NCBI RefSeq assembly: GCF_032062135.1
Contig: NC_092863.1
Coordinates: 21,644,618-21,708,617 of the forward strand
Direction of reading: 5' to 3'
Length of the DNA: 64,000 nucleotides
DNA from: Pyxicephalus adspersus
Taxonomy: Eukaryota > Chordata > Amphibia > Anura > Pyxicephalidae
Shown here piece after piece: positions 31,814 to 42,302 of this stretch (positions within the stretch are counted from its first letter, which is position 1; each line of letters begins with the position of its first letter). The notes under the pieces are model-generated. The model was not told the origin of the DNA, made no database searches, and saw only the letters and a program-made list of their open reading frames with translations. The position numbers were made by a program, and so were the translations under genes.

Positions 31814-32712
31814 TTTGCGTCCGTCGCTATCTGTGAGAAAAGGGATATAAGAGCGAGCCTTTTGGGCACGGAGGGGGCATTGGCTAACAAACGCCCACTC
31901 TTGTTACCATGTTCTTAAAACATTCTTCGCATTTAGTCAGAGCACTTTTCGCCCTGTCTAAGCAGAGTAAGTAGAGTTTCTCACGAACAGCTCGGAGTTC
32001 AGGGATGGATACGGGGGCGTGGTCAGATATAGTAATGGGGGAATTGGAGCACGATCGCACTCTGTGCAATTCCGAATGAGGGATCCAAAAGTGATCAATC
32101 CTGGAGTATGAGCTATGTGGGGGGGAGAAGAATGTGTAGTCTCTAGCCTTGGGATGTAGTACACGCCACACATCCAAAAGCCTATATTGAGACAATACTT
32201 TTAGGATTTTACCATTAGAGCGATGTGAGTTGGAAGAATATTTTCCACCTAAGGTATCTATTGCAACTTCAGGCGAAAAATTAAAGTCACCTCCCAAGAT
32301 CAGAACCCCTTCCTGAAATTTCTCCAACTTTAGGAGTGCCTCAGATAAAAAAGAAGCCTGGCTAGTATTAGGAAGGTAGATCGCGGCTAAGGTAACTACA
32401 AGGCCCCCTAAAAGTCCTTTAACAAAAAGAAATCTGCCGTCAGGGCAGCTTTGACATTCCTTGATCTGCCACATAACAGAGGAGGCTATCAAAATACTGA
32501 CACCTTTAGATTTAGACGTCGCAGTACAACTGTGATATACAATCGGGTATCTTTTATCACCCAATTTCGGAACTTTATCTGCCCGAAAGTGGGTTTCCTG
32601 TAAAAACGCTACTTGTGCCTTTAGTTTGTACAGTTCCGCCAAAATGGAAGAACGCTTTTCAGGAGTATTCAGCCCTTTATCATTATATGTAACAATGTTG
32701 ATTTTCCCCATC
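31814..32712 (-). pseudogene. LINE-D ORF2, endonuclease domain with linker deletion
   Basis: The start is MGKINIVTYNDKGLNTPEKR (ATG at 32712). Downstream are QETHF, RYPIVYHSC, LGGDFNF, SRIDHFWIPHSE and SDHAPVS, so the APE-type catalytic motifs are all visible. Directly after SDHAPVSI the reading jumps to PELRAVREKLYLLCLDRAK. In LINE-A these two points are about 350 bp apart, so LINE-D has lost roughly 300 bp of linker in frame. The open frame ends at 31884. The GLNTP motif is preceded by NDK where N-V/M-K/N is usual. Confidence 0.9.
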
Positions 32713-33148
32713 ACGAGAAAAGAAGGGAAGGGTAGAAAAGGAGATGCAAAAATATAGTGAACAAAACAAACAAACAAAACAATCAAACAAACAGTAAGCG
32801 CAGATCAACCGCGCAAAGTCCCTTGGAGGGGGAGGCTTAGGTGGTCAGGACGAGGCCCTCACCACCCGGGCCAGGCCTATCATTACAGGCCAAGAAAAAA
32901 TAAAAATTTGGATGAAATATCAAGTGTAAGCTGTACGGGGGAGGGTACAGAAGTGCATCCACATTCTCTAAACATAAATCAGTAACAAAAATGGTTATCC
33001 ATAACCTTAACAAAAAATGATCAGTATAAAAACAAAAGTCACACAAGTTGTATTCCTACATGGGCAAGTATTCTGAGCCCATCAAGGATAGGGAGAACCA
33101 ATTTTCTTATGTCATGAGATTGGAAACCCCCAATAAATCAATCTACAG
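32713..33148 (-). other. LINE-D inter-ORF spacer
   Basis: Non-coding spacer between ORF1 (stop at 33149) and ORF2. No hairpin like that of LINE-A was noticed. Confidence 0.6.
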
Positions 33149-34246
33149 TCATGTGGGGGCCTGTGTAGAGCTGTGGACTGAGCGACTGCTTGGCTGCCTC
33201 TGCACCCGTTGCCATTCAGAGTCTGCCGGAGGAGCTAACATGGTAGGTAACGTAGGCCAGTCAGGAAGGTGGACTTGGGGAAGCTCAAACGTCGTCAGAA
33301 AGGTAGCCAGGTCTCCCAGTTGGCGGAAGGTGGCCGACTTATTGCCCTTGTGAGCAAAAAGTTGGAATGGAAAGCCCCATCTATATTTAATGTTGTTGTC
33401 TTTCAGCAATTGTAGTAGAGGTTTCAGTGCTCTGCGTAGTGCCAGAGTGTTGCGAGAGAGATCAGTCAGAAGCATAATGGGCCGATTATTAAAAGTAAAT
33501 TCCTCCTGCATGATAAGTTCTTTGAGTCGGAAGGAGTAAATTCGGCATATCACATCCCTTGGTCTATCCCGATCCAGGCTTTTTGGGCCAAGAGTTCTAT
33601 GGATGCGATCAATTTCTATGGTGTTATCCCTTGGCCTCTGCAATAGGTCATTAAACAGAGTAGCTGCCGCTGCATGAAGGTCCTTCGGTTCTATAGACTC
33701 AGGGAGGCCCTGAATTCTTATGTTATTACGACGACTCCGATTCTCCAAGTCATCTTGTTGATACAGAAGTTGTTGCAACAACCGTGAATGCTCATTAATA
33801 ATGTGAGTATGGGACTGAACATGAATGTGTAAATCTTCCGTTGTGCGTTCCACCTCTTCTATTCGAGAGCCAAGATCTGACCGAAGAGAAGCAAGTTCAG
33901 TACTTAGTGAGAGTTGAATGCGCTCCAGGTAAGATTCAAAGTCCATTTTAGTAGGCAGAGACTTCAAATAAGCATCCCTATCCCAGTCTTCAGCAGGTTC
34001 CATGGACTTTTGTGGGGGGCTTCCTGGGCTCGGGGGTCCCTGATTTCCGTCCAACAAGGAGGGGAAGTTAGAGGCAGAGTCCTCATGAGCACAGTCGGGA
34101 GACTCCAGGCCAGGCACAGATGTCTGTGCAGAATTTAGCCTTGTGCTAGGACCCATTCCACCTGAGCCAGGAGTTTTGGAGCGAGCAAAAAATGTGCCAG
34201 TTTCCCGTTTTTGGGAGGATTGGCTATGCGGTTTTCCCTTACCCAT
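33149..34246 (-). CDS. LINE-D ORF1, intact L1 ORF1p-like protein
   Basis: An uninterrupted frame of 365 residues. I take the ATG at 34246 (MGKGKPHSQSSQK) because upstream codons are low-complexity translation of the A/G tract at 34251-34302. It has a basic, Ser/Pro-rich N-terminus (1-100) and a long helical coiled-coil-like stretch (about 105-185: LERIQLSLSTELASLRSDLG, then HTHIINEHSRLLQQLL). DDLENRSRRNNIRIQGLPES follows at the RRM start, with the C-terminal domain containing MLLTDLSRNTLALRRAL and KYRWGFPFQLFAHKGN. The family forms trimers that bind LINE RNA. The ORF2 of this copy is broken, so it would act, if at all, in trans. Confidence 0.9.
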   Translation of the reverse strand: MGKGKPHSQSSQKRETGTFFARSKTPGSGGMGPSTRLNSAQTSVPGLESPDCAHEDSASNFPSLLDGNQGPPSPGSPPQKSMEPAEDWDRDAYLKSLPTKMDFESYLERIQLSLSTELASLRSDLGSRIEEVERTTEDLHIHVQSHTHIINEHSRLLQQLLYQQDDLENRSRRNNIRIQGLPESIEPKDLHAAAATLFNDLLQRPRDNTIEIDRIHRTLGPKSLDRDRPRDVICRIYSFRLKELIMQEEFTFNNRPIMLLTDLSRNTLALRRALKPLLQLLKDNNIKYRWGFPFQLFAHKGNKSATFRQLGDLATFLTTFELPQVHLPDWPTLPTMLAPPADSEWQRVQRQPSSRSVHSSTQAPT

Positions 34247-34250
34247 GTTG

Positions 34251-34302
34251 CAAAAGAGAAAAGAAAAAAAAAGATAAAAAAAAAAAGAGGGGGGGGGGGG
34301 GA
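34251..34302. repeat. A/G-rich low-complexity tract
   Basis: A-rich then G homopolymer directly upstream of the LINE-D ORF1 start. Confidence 0.9.
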
Positions 34303-34579
34303 CGCACATAAAATTGCAGTAGAGAATGTGGTGTATGGAGGTCATATAAATACGGCACCCCGGAGAAGTGAGCTAATGTACATCCATTTGAAGGGCCCAG
34401 CAGTGGTGAGGCCTCACATCCTGTGGGATTAGCCGCACATGGTGATGGAAACTTCAGAGGTTTATAAACTCAGTGATCCGTAGTGCAAAGGTCAGTATAT
34501 CAGACAAGAGAAGCCGCACAAGGCACAAGTGTATGAGTCTCCAAATACAGGAAAATTATGCAGAAGCAATTATATTGTA
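34303..34579 (-). other. LINE-D 5' UTR between ORF1 and the monomer array
   Basis: Non-coding. No additional motif was named. Confidence 0.5.
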
Positions 34580-35700
34580 GAGAAGTCCTCCGCTCACAAG
34601 CGTATACTCAGGAGTTGATGCTGAACAATGTAGGAAGTCATGTGGCCCTCATGACCAGGATGCTGTCAGACAGGGGTATAGCCATCAACAAAGATAAACA
34701 AGACGCCAATAGTACCTCTCATAGAATACGGGAGAGTTTGGGGAAGAAGATTATGTGGTTGTGTAGACTAAAGTCTCTTTCTCGTGCGCGGATGGACGGG
34801 GATGTTGCTGTTCTACAACATAGGATGCCAGGTGCCCATCATGACTGATCTGATTCGGAATCAAAGGTTGTCTAATAAGAGGGTCAAACAAGGCATAGAT
34901 GTGCCATTCCACGAATGCAGGAGAATATGTAGGAGACAATTAGACTGTAATATATGTTTAAAAGTCCTTCTTCTTGTGTGGATTGAATTGGATGATAAGA
35001 CTGTACAATACAGGAGGCCATGCGGCCAAAAAGCTGACTTGGTCCCAAATGAGTGTTCCTCAACCAGAAAGAAAGCATCCAGAAAAGTTAAAAAATATGT
35101 TGTTCCACAAATATAAAAGAGTTGGTAGAGAAGGGTTATGCTGTCAACTAAACTTAATTCTCCTTCATGGATTAGGATGGAGTTGGATGCTGAAACAATA
35201 TACCACAGAATGCCATGTGTCCAAAATGGCCGCTTTGTTAAAAGGGAATCAGGCCTCTAGAGAATGTAAGAAATGGCTGATTAAACTGGCAAACTCCCTC
35301 GATGTACGCAAACAGCAATCCACAGATGCTAGAAAGTAGTAAAAAAGGTTCAAATCCCCTTCTTATGCACGGATGGATGTGGATGTTAGTGATCCTCAGT
35401 ACAAAAAGCCATGTGGCCAAGATGGCCGATCCTCCTTTCACAAAAGAGAAGGCAATCAGGGCCTCAAGAAATATATAACAGAGGGAGTATAGGACCAGCG
35501 AATGTTCCGAGGTCACGGAAACATCAGTAAATCAATATAGGAGAGCTGTATAATGGAGGATATGGCAGGAAATACTCCAAAGTCCAGTCCCAATACTAAG
35601 ATGGATGTGGATGTGGGTTTGGAGGGGGGACGTGTGCACAAGATGGACGCCAGGCCTCTCTGGAAAATAGGTATCTCCTGGAGTATCAAAAAGGGAAGAG
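34580..35700 (-). repeat. LINE-D 5' tandem monomers, about 190-bp periodicity
   Basis: Diverged units begin near 34583, 34768, 34957, 35148, 35350 and 35578 (+ strand coordinates). Each has AAGTCC/TTCTC-type sequence, then GGATGGATGTGGATG-like sequence, a short variable stretch, and (T)GCCATGTGGCC(A) followed by ATGG or GATGG. The block GGCCAAGATGGCCGATCC at about 35418 and similar ones at about 35222 and 35640 contain CAAGATGGCC-type (YY1-like) sites. The spacing is 185, 189, about 191, about 202 and about 228 bp. This recalls the promoter monomers of some mammalian L1s. Confidence 0.75.
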
Positions 35701-36021
35701 AAAGCTTCAGCAAAAGGATGCGGTCTTACCCAGAATTGGGCAGTTTTAATAGCCTCAGGAGCCGACCATGTGTGCCATCCAGCCCGCTTGTGAAGGTCCC
35801 GGCAGCCAAAGGGATCTCCCCCTCTCCGTTAGGAGAGAATCTTCTCTCCTGTCCGAGACCGCGCTCTCCACCCGGTCTCACTCGTCTCGCCCGTGCTTCT
35901 CCCTCGACAGCTGCAGCAGGGGAGCTGGTAGATGCACGATCCAGAGGATAATTCCTTGGATCGGAGCGGAGCTCTTGCAAGACGCGGCTGCACCCGGTGA
36001 CTCCTCCCCCGGAAGTCTCTC
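35701..36021 (-). promoter_or_regulatory. LINE-D 5' end, GC-rich putative promoter
   Basis: GC-rich, CpG-containing sequence that forms the 5' end of LINE-D on the minus strand (GAGAGACTTCCGGGGGAGGA, then CTTGCAAGAGCTCCG). The AGAGCTCCG block recurs in the 258-bp element. A promoter role is inferred from position only. Confidence 0.5.
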
Positions 36022-36032
36022 AATTGTTGGAT
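36022..36032. repeat. Target duplication of LINE-D, 5' side
   Basis: AATTGTTGGAT, identical to 29175-29185. Confidence 0.9.
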
Positions 36033-36800
36033 GTTTTAATGCAATCTTTAGCTGTTTTTTCCATTTGGCTATATACAAGCAATTGCATATATCATGGTTA
36101 AGCAGAAAGCCTGCACCCGCACAAAATAAATTTTTAACAGGGACAGCCTTGTTCAGGCCAGCCTTAATGGTACACACTATGGTCACATCATCCATGTAAG
36201 CTGACAGTTTGACTGTGTTGCCTCCATCCCCAGGGAAAGGAACTCCACTAATTACCCTGTCCCTTCGCAGGGAGGCCAGAAGTGGTTCCAAGGCACAGAT
36301 AAATAGCAACGGGAGAGAGGGCAGCCTTGTTTCCTGGTTTTCTGATGCCATATGATATATTTCAACAAATTTAGGTCATTGTGTACACTGCGCCCAGGTA
36401 CACCACAGGACAGACCAATATAAAATAATGTCAGGATTAATTTGTTTGATGCGGTTGACCAGTTCCCTAGGTTGTTTAGATCTCCTTTCCTGGGGAGCAA
36501 AGTGACGACGCCTCTCAGTCAGGAGATGGGGAGTTTGTTAGACATAAACACCTGTGGGAAAAGAGCACAGAATTCATGTTTTATAATGTCTCAATATGAT
36601 AAGTAGTATTCTATGGGTAAACTGTCTGTACCAGGACACTTTTGCTTGAAGAAGCTCTTAATATTATTTATTTCCTTTTCCTCTAGGTTGTTACAGGCTT
36701 TTCTGTTCATCCTTTATTGAGCTTTTGTTCCAGGGTTTCTTACACTTCCTCAGTTGTATCTTGATTAACTATTTGCTAAACTAGAGTAAATTCAAAGTGC
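36033..36800 (-). pseudogene. LINE-E: Tx1/L1-type reverse transcriptase remnant, right piece
   Basis: Minus-strand frames read PRKGDLNNLGNWSTASN (about 36498-36450, compare GDLRxLxNWRPVSL) and LPLLFICALEPLLASLRRD (about 36320-36265). VKLSAYMDDVTIV follows, with the DD motif (about 36215-36180), then AKWKKQLKIALKHPTI at the LINE-D junction. Between the first and second motif much of the RT palm is deleted. The CALEPLLxxLRR and YxDDVT signature resembles Tx1-type elements rather than LINE-A to D. Continuation is at 29095-29174. Confidence 0.65.
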
Positions 36801-36978
36801 AAGTTAGAAAGAACGAGGTTTGAGGCTCAATAATTATTGCAAAAAATGAATTATGTATTTATACATTATTGTTTCATACATAATTAATAAATACAATCAT
36901 TATATTGAATCCTCGCTCCTGTTCAGATTCACAAGGGTGGGATAACTCAGCTATACAATAATGTATTTGATCTCCATA
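36801..36978. other. AT-rich spacer
   Basis: Nothing recognisable. Confidence 0.4.
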
Positions 36979-37654
36979 CAGTTATGACTACGGCTCGGAG
37001 GTGATGTGAGCCCTGAGAAGGGCCAAGGCGCAGAGTCTAAGCAGTAACCAGGTCTTCTCCAGAGCCTCTGATGGTGAGGATGTTGCGCTGCTGGTTACTG
37101 CCAGGTTGGGCAAAACACGGTACCAAATCACAACGCAGAAGGACTGTCAAGGAAGGCCGGGGTTGAGGCAGGCAGCAAGCAAGAGAGGACAGGTAACACA
37201 CCAGGGGTCAATTGCCAGGGATCCAGAAGACAGACACCAGTGACACAGAAGCCACTGGGGGCACAGGGAACACAGGAGGCACAGGTAATGCAGGGATATC
37301 CACAGACAGACAGGAACACTGGAACAGCACAGGAAAGTTGTTTGGGAATCAACAGACTGGACAACGAGGGGTTAACACAGGAGCTGGACACAGGAAACTC
37401 TGGATTAAGCAACAGGTGTACAGGAACTAGCACAGAACTAGGGGCTTGGCATGAGTTAAGTCTTGTTGCACAAACACAGAGTGAAGTCTGTTAGCTACCT
37501 AAATAGCCAGGGCTGATCAAGAGGCTATTTTCTGATTGGCCAGCGGATTGGACTTGATAAAATTTAGGAAATAGAGGCACGCCCAGCGTCAGAACAGCCC
37601 ACATGCACAGGAGAGAGATGTCTGCGCTTTAGTGAGGAAGAGGTAATTGTGACA
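36979..37654 (-). mobile_element. LTR copy B, solo
   Basis: Homologous to LTR A along its length (for example GAGGATGTTGCGCTGCTGGT and ACAACGAGGGGTTAACACAG), ending AGGTAATTGTGACA. The minus strand carries CTGGCCAATCAG (CCAAT box) before a TATA-like GGCTATTTAGG, a sensible promoter order. No internal coding sequence follows on either side, so it is a solo LTR. The left edge is approximate. Confidence 0.75.
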
Positions 37655-37698
37655 GTACCGAACCGTTTCGCCCAGTTAGGTTTCCTCAGGGGTAGTAG
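37655..37698 (-). ncRNA. Hammerhead-like motif 2 (core intact)
   Basis: On the minus strand: TACCC, CTGAGGA, a loop region, GAAAC, GGTT, then CGGTA. CUGANGA and GAAA are both intact, and stem I can pair TACC with GGTA. Stem II is weak (CC with GG). It abuts LTR B. Confidence 0.55.
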
Positions 37699-38399
37699 TA
37701 TATTGATTGTACGGTCTGCGTATACATTGAAAAAATAAACAAAAATTTTTTAACATGAAAATGAACAGTTTTTATTAGGAATTAGATTCAAAACACATTG
37801 ACGACCATAGCTTTATGGAAGGTATAGAGCAAATTGCCTGATGTATTTCAGACGTTTTTCAGAAGTCAATATAATAAATATCTTAATGCAACAAGATAAT
37901 ACACTTTAAGGGATATGTTTCACACTGAACAAACAAACAAAATTGATACAGTAACTATGGAATTAAGACATATCCCTGCCAAAATCAATTGACTGAAATG
38001 GTTTCATACCAGCTTAAGCATAAGAACATGACTTTGAAAGTCATGAAGACTGTTGGCTTTTGCTTCATGGAATCCCAGTTGGTAGACTTACATTAGACTT
38101 ACTTTGTCATTAAAAAAAGATTTGTGTTTTGTGGTCGGGATTTCTGGAGCAATTCAATGGTTGATCAATTTGGCGGGAGGAATTTGTGTTGGATAAACGT
38201 TTTCCGCTGTCCATAGATGCTGCTGCATCTTTAGGATTTGCAGTAATTTTGGGGGATGCATTGGTGCATGTGCCATGTTCTTGTGGCTTTTTAAGTCTAG
38301 GGAACACACTTTCAGAACCAGAGAATCTTTTTTAGGACAGATAATAAAAGTGTTCTTATTGCACTGAATTGCTTTCCATCAAAGCTTTTGCTTCTAAGG
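37699..38399. other. AT-rich sequence, possible Penelope-like remnant
   Basis: It adjoins hammerhead-like motif 2 and is AT-rich. No reverse transcriptase motif was recognised. Part may belong to a Penelope-like terminal repeat. Confidence 0.3.
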
Positions 38400-39060
38400 C
38401 ACCTGGTGTTGGGTTGCTTAAAACAAAATATTTAGATAAAAGCGGTATTTGTGCCAAGAAAATGTAATGTTGAAGCAGATTCTTAGTCTGCTTTCAATTC
38501 AGCAGATTCAGTAGCCTGGTGCCTGGAACAAATGTGGTAGGAACACCATGTCCAGAACATCTTTAGACTGTGATTGGAGTGTGGTTTCTTCTTGCATTAA
38601 GAACTCATTGGTGCCATTTACGTAGGCCAATTATTCGATGACATAGTATGCTTGGTCAGAAGTTTTGAATTCGTTGTCTTTCCCTCAAAGGTCTTTTTTG
38701 TAAGAATTTGTTTTGTGATTTTTAGATTCTTTGATTGCTAGGGGCCTGTTGTACTCTCATATACAAAAGGCATTGATTGGTGGGTCATTTTTTTCTGTAG
38801 CTCTAGGATCATCCTTCTTGTTTTACATTTTTCACAGTAAAGCAGGCTCACAATGGTTGGAAGATGATAGGGCTCCAATCTTGCCTGAGCTTTTAGGGTT
38901 GTTGTGTGACACTAGGAAGGAGTGTGTTTTTCGCCTTATAAGTCATTGTTATTCACAGTGGCTTTTTCAATGGCATTTTTTTGTGCCCTTATGTTATCAG
39001 AAGTAATTCCCCCCGATAAATCTGCTACAGAAGGTTTGATGCTGTCTGATGTTTATTATT
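38400..39060 (+). pseudogene. DIRS-type element: RNase H end and tyrosine recombinase start
   Basis: In + frames: NVEADS, then SAFNSADSVAWCLEQ (compare NVEADxLSR and SxWSL of DIRS elements). Farther on come DDRAPILPELLGLLCDTRKE, LLFTVAFSMAFFCALMLSEV and a K-S-A-G-L-LSDV-like tail. In DIRS tyrosine recombinases this segment normally has AFFGALRLSEL, whose Arg is the first catalytic arginine; here it reads Met. Stops are frequent. Similar elements lie at 5880-7390 (-) and about 60950-62260 (+). Confidence 0.65.
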
Positions 39061-39078
39061 AATAATAATAATAATAAT
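39057..39078. repeat. (AAT)n simple repeat
   Basis: ATTAATAATAATAATAATAATA. Confidence 0.85.
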
Positions 39079-39149
39079 ATTTTTTTTATTTTCTTCCTTT
39101 TGAAAGACCAAATTGTTTGGGGACATTTGTAAATTACGGAAATGCCATG

Positions 39150-39880
39150 CCATTGACCCAATACCAGTTTAGGTCCGTTTTAAGATAGTGTTTAGATACC
39201 TTGCTATTTTGCTTGGGACCAGATACCATCTCATCATAATTCTATAATTCATTTCTATCAGTGATATGTTGAGAGAGATTTTAGAAAGAACGCTAGCTAT
39301 TTCTTACCACTCCTCCAGTTCTAAAGTTATTTTCAGATCAGTTTCCCACAAAGTCAAATAGATAAGTTTAAAGGGGGGTGATGGGAGACCTAAGTATAGC
39401 ACATACTGTATATTTGACTATTTGCCTCTGGGCCTTTATATAAGGTAGAAAGTATTTGCAAGAACACTGGTCCAAAGCCCATATGTTTCAGAGTGTGAAA
39501 CAGATATCTTACATTCATTTTCTGGCTTAAGTCCCATTTAGAAGTTACTGCAGAAATTAGATCAATAGATCTAGTTTGGTCAGGGGCTTGTCTCTCGGTA
39601 ATGAAACCTACTTGGCCAAGGTGTATGTAAGAGGCTAGAAAGCCAGAGAGATAATATTTTAGTCATAAATTTAGGGTGCATTTATTAAGGCAGATGGGTA
39701 GGTAGATTATGTCAGAAGATGTATACTTACCCAGTTTAGGGATGACACTAATATAAGCCATTTTGGCTTCAGAGGGGAGAAATATGTCACCAGACGTGGA
39801 ACTAACTTCTGGTTAAAAGTTTTAAAGGAGGCATCATAACATTAAGGATTTCCTCAACAGTTTATCCAAAATCTGTTACG
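39150..39880 (-). pseudogene. LINE-F: L1-type reverse transcriptase remnant
   Basis: The minus strand reads YIHLGQVGFITERQAPDQT, then a continuing RSIDLIS segment (about 39640-39550). This is closely similar in order to YIHPDQMGFMQHRQAPDQTR of LINE-B. KMNVRYLFHTLKHMGFGPVF follows at about 39525-39465. A polar segment upstream (about 39850-39700) is weakly similar. There is no active-site motif in the preserved part. Confidence 0.65.
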
Positions 39881-39884
39881 TAGT

Positions 39885-40115
39885 TAAATAGTTAGTCAGG
39901 TTGAAAAAAGGCGTCCATCAAGTTCAACCACTAGGGAAATAAACATTTCCCAGATAAAAACCCCATAGACATAGTTAATCCAGGGGAAGGCAAAAAAAAA
40001 AAAAAACTGATTCAATTTGCTTCCTTCCTGATTCAATTTGCTTCCTTCCTGATTCCATGAGGCAATTGGATGTTCCCTGGATCAACACTCTCTGTTATCT
40101 TTATCTATTGTTTGT
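39885..40115 (-). mobile_element. CR1-like LINE 3' tail, copy 3
   Basis: Reverse-complement homologue of 48445-48700 and 55090-55320. Shared blocks are GTTCAACCACTAGGGAAATA, CATAGTTAATCCAGGGGAAG (here) and GGCAATTGGATGTTCCCTGG. It contains a local duplication of GATTCAATTTGCTTCCTTCC at 40008-40050. Confidence 0.7.
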
Positions 40116-41167
40116 GCTTGGCCTTCAGACGTGGGATTAATTGGGAACTAAAGAAGTTTTCCACCACTGCTGGAGAAAATGGTTAAGTGAAATAATTCTA
40201 ATTCTATAGCTAATATACAAATCAAATACATATCATGTAGTTGGAGTTTAGTTTTAAGTTTAACTTCAATGTTTAGCCCTGCATTAATTTGGAAATTTAC
40301 TAGTATGCTAAGATTAATTTCTAGGTGTAACAGGAATTGGGGGTGGGTCCAAGTGGGAAATGAGAAAATCCAAAATGAGCCTGACTGATTGGAGCTTGAC
40401 TAATACAGGTACAAGTAAGAAATAATTGGGCAAATTATTGTTATATGCTTAAAATAGGACAATACTTTAGCATTGTTTGCCTGTATTGTTGATGTCTTCA
40501 TTGTTTTCATCTGTGATTGTTTACCTGACCATCTTTCTGTAGACATTTTTACATCTTAAATTGAAGAAAGATAGGCATATTACATCTTGATATTGTCACA
40601 ATACTCTGTCACAATTTATTTATGGTAATTTCCCTTACTCCCTTCTGTTTTTTTCTTTTTGTAACCCCCCATCTTTCTTCACTTGCCCTTTACTCATCTC
40701 CTCCCATTTTCTTTCTCCACACTGTAGGTTGACCTAATTTCATCAAAATAGTGATACACTGTCATATTTGCAACACACCTATTTCTTATCATGGACACCG
40801 TGCACCTGCCTTTATACATTTGTATGGGGTGAGCCTTGCTTTTAGGGACTATCTTTTTCAATCTCCTCAATATTATTATTATTATTATTAATAAACAGGA
40901 TTTATATAGCACCAACATATTACGCCATATTAAATAGGGGTTGCAAATGACAGACTAATACAGACAGTGATACAGGTATTGTAACCCCATGACTTTTTTC
41001 ATTCAACCTCCTATAACAAGTCATTTTTTACTATTTCCCAGTGGCAGGAGTTACTCTTGGTGTGCACACATGTAGGTGTGAATTGGTAGTGCCCACACTT
41101 TTTTGGCTTGCAAGCTTTTTTTAAAATGACCAAGTCAAAATGGTCTCCCAACAATAAAAACTTGGTC
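40116..41167. other. No gene recognised
   Basis: AT-rich, with an (ATT)n tract at 40871-40892. Nothing else can be named. Confidence 0.4.
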
Positions 41168-42188
41168 TTAATCCCCTGGGGGGTTACCCTGAGCCAGGTT
41201 CTGGGTAAGAAAACTTGCTGAAAGCGTTTACCCTGATCCAGGTTAGGGGTAGCTGAAAATAGAAACAAGCCTTACAGTGCAATCTGATTGACATATAACA
41301 TTGTATGACTCTCGGATTACAACTGAAAAAAAACAGTTACCTTGCCCCCGCAGCTCCTCCGGAGACATCCGTCCTCTTATGTCCTCTCCCACCGTATGCA
41401 GTAATGATCTCCGGGGTTTCCCAGTGACGGTGGTGCGGGCGGGAGGTGGGGCGGGAAATTCAAATAATTTTGTATTGGATTCAATACAAAAAAACTCTAT
41501 GGAGTCCAATACAAAGAAGTCTTTATGTAAAATATAGATAATTGTATTATATATATAATATATAAGCTACTGTACGGTTATATTACATTATACACTAATT
41601 TTTTTTCTTTTTTTAAGATTTTTTTAACGTTTTTTTTTTTAAAGTTTATTATTAAATTTATAAAATTTTGAAAATATTTCGGTGAGTTATGCCTAAGAAT
41701 TAAAGCCTACAATGTTAAATAAATTTCCATGCCTTTGCATGGAAATAAGGAAAGAATTAAAATGATTAGCGTTCGCGTACGTGTCTCCAATATAAAATAA
41801 TACAAAATAAATTTATGTGGTTTTGTCTATAGGTATATGATGTTGGACTGTTTTAAAATTTACCACACTAGGGAGGTGTTTTAGAAAAATATAGTACTAT
41901 ACAGTATACAGAATTATTGCATTGTCAGTATTTTTTATTTATTTATGCATTCTTGTTTAAGCTGATTTTTGTGTTTTTTATTTATTTTTATAATTAAAGT
42001 CAATTATTTTTTTTTACATGATTGTGTGTTTCAAACATTATTATATTCAGGATATCTACTAGACCCTTGTTTTGACATATTTCTGTAAGTTACGGGTCTA
42101 CAATTTAAAAAAAAAATTTCATGAAAAACAGCAGTGTACCGCCTTTGGTACAGAAATCCAGACATCAGTAAAACGCCCAGGTGGTTAA
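41168..42188. mobile_element. TTAA-flanked non-autonomous element, copy 1 (1.02 kb)
   Basis: It is bounded by TTAA on both sides (41168-41171 and 42185-42188). Its ends are related in reverse: TTAATCCCCTGG at the left and CCCAGGTGGTTAA at the right. The interior (about 41440-41760) is homologous in reverse complement to 47870-48200, including GAAATTCAAATAATTTTGTA and TTTGTATTGGA(C/T)TCAATAC. A TTAA duplication fits piggyBac-, Kolobok- or similar superfamilies; I cannot decide which. Confidence 0.65.
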
Positions 42189-42221
42189 TAACTCCTGTGC
42201 ACAGTAAAGTTTATCTTCAAA

Positions 42222-42302
42222 GGCAGGGCTCCTCGATCTACTGGCGTTGCCTTTGCGATCTACTGGTAGATTGTGATCCACCTGTTAGGCACCCCTGGTG
42301 TA
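42222..42302 (+). repeat. hAT-like terminus fragment
   Basis: TTGCGATCTACTGGTAGATT, then GTGATCCACCTGTTAGGCAC and CCCTGG. This is the right end of a common GATCTAC-type hAT repeat. Confidence 0.45.

Larger units (their letters stand above)
29186..36021 (-). mobile_element. LINE-D: full-length L1/Tx1-type retrotransposon, 6.8 kb
   Basis: It is bounded by an identical 11-bp target duplication. On the minus strand the order is: a 5' region with a GC-rich start (36021-35700), about six monomer-like tandem repeats (35700-34580), an intact ORF1, ORF2 with an internal deletion and a later 258-bp insertion, a 3' UTR and an oligo(T)-encoded A tail (29186-29195). It is the youngest-looking LINE in the window, judging by intact ORF1, long open stretches in ORF2 and the exact duplication. 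Confidence 0.9.

Noticed and set aside
35553..35951. Open frames in the GC-rich 5' end of LINE-D
   Set aside because: They are in the 5' region outside ORF1, occur on both strands, and have no recognised domain.
36180..36215. YMDD motif as a sign of an integrated virus
   Set aside because: The surrounding LPLLFICALEPLLASLRR and WKKQLKIALKHPTI context is that of a Tx1/L1-type LINE reverse transcriptase, not of a virus.
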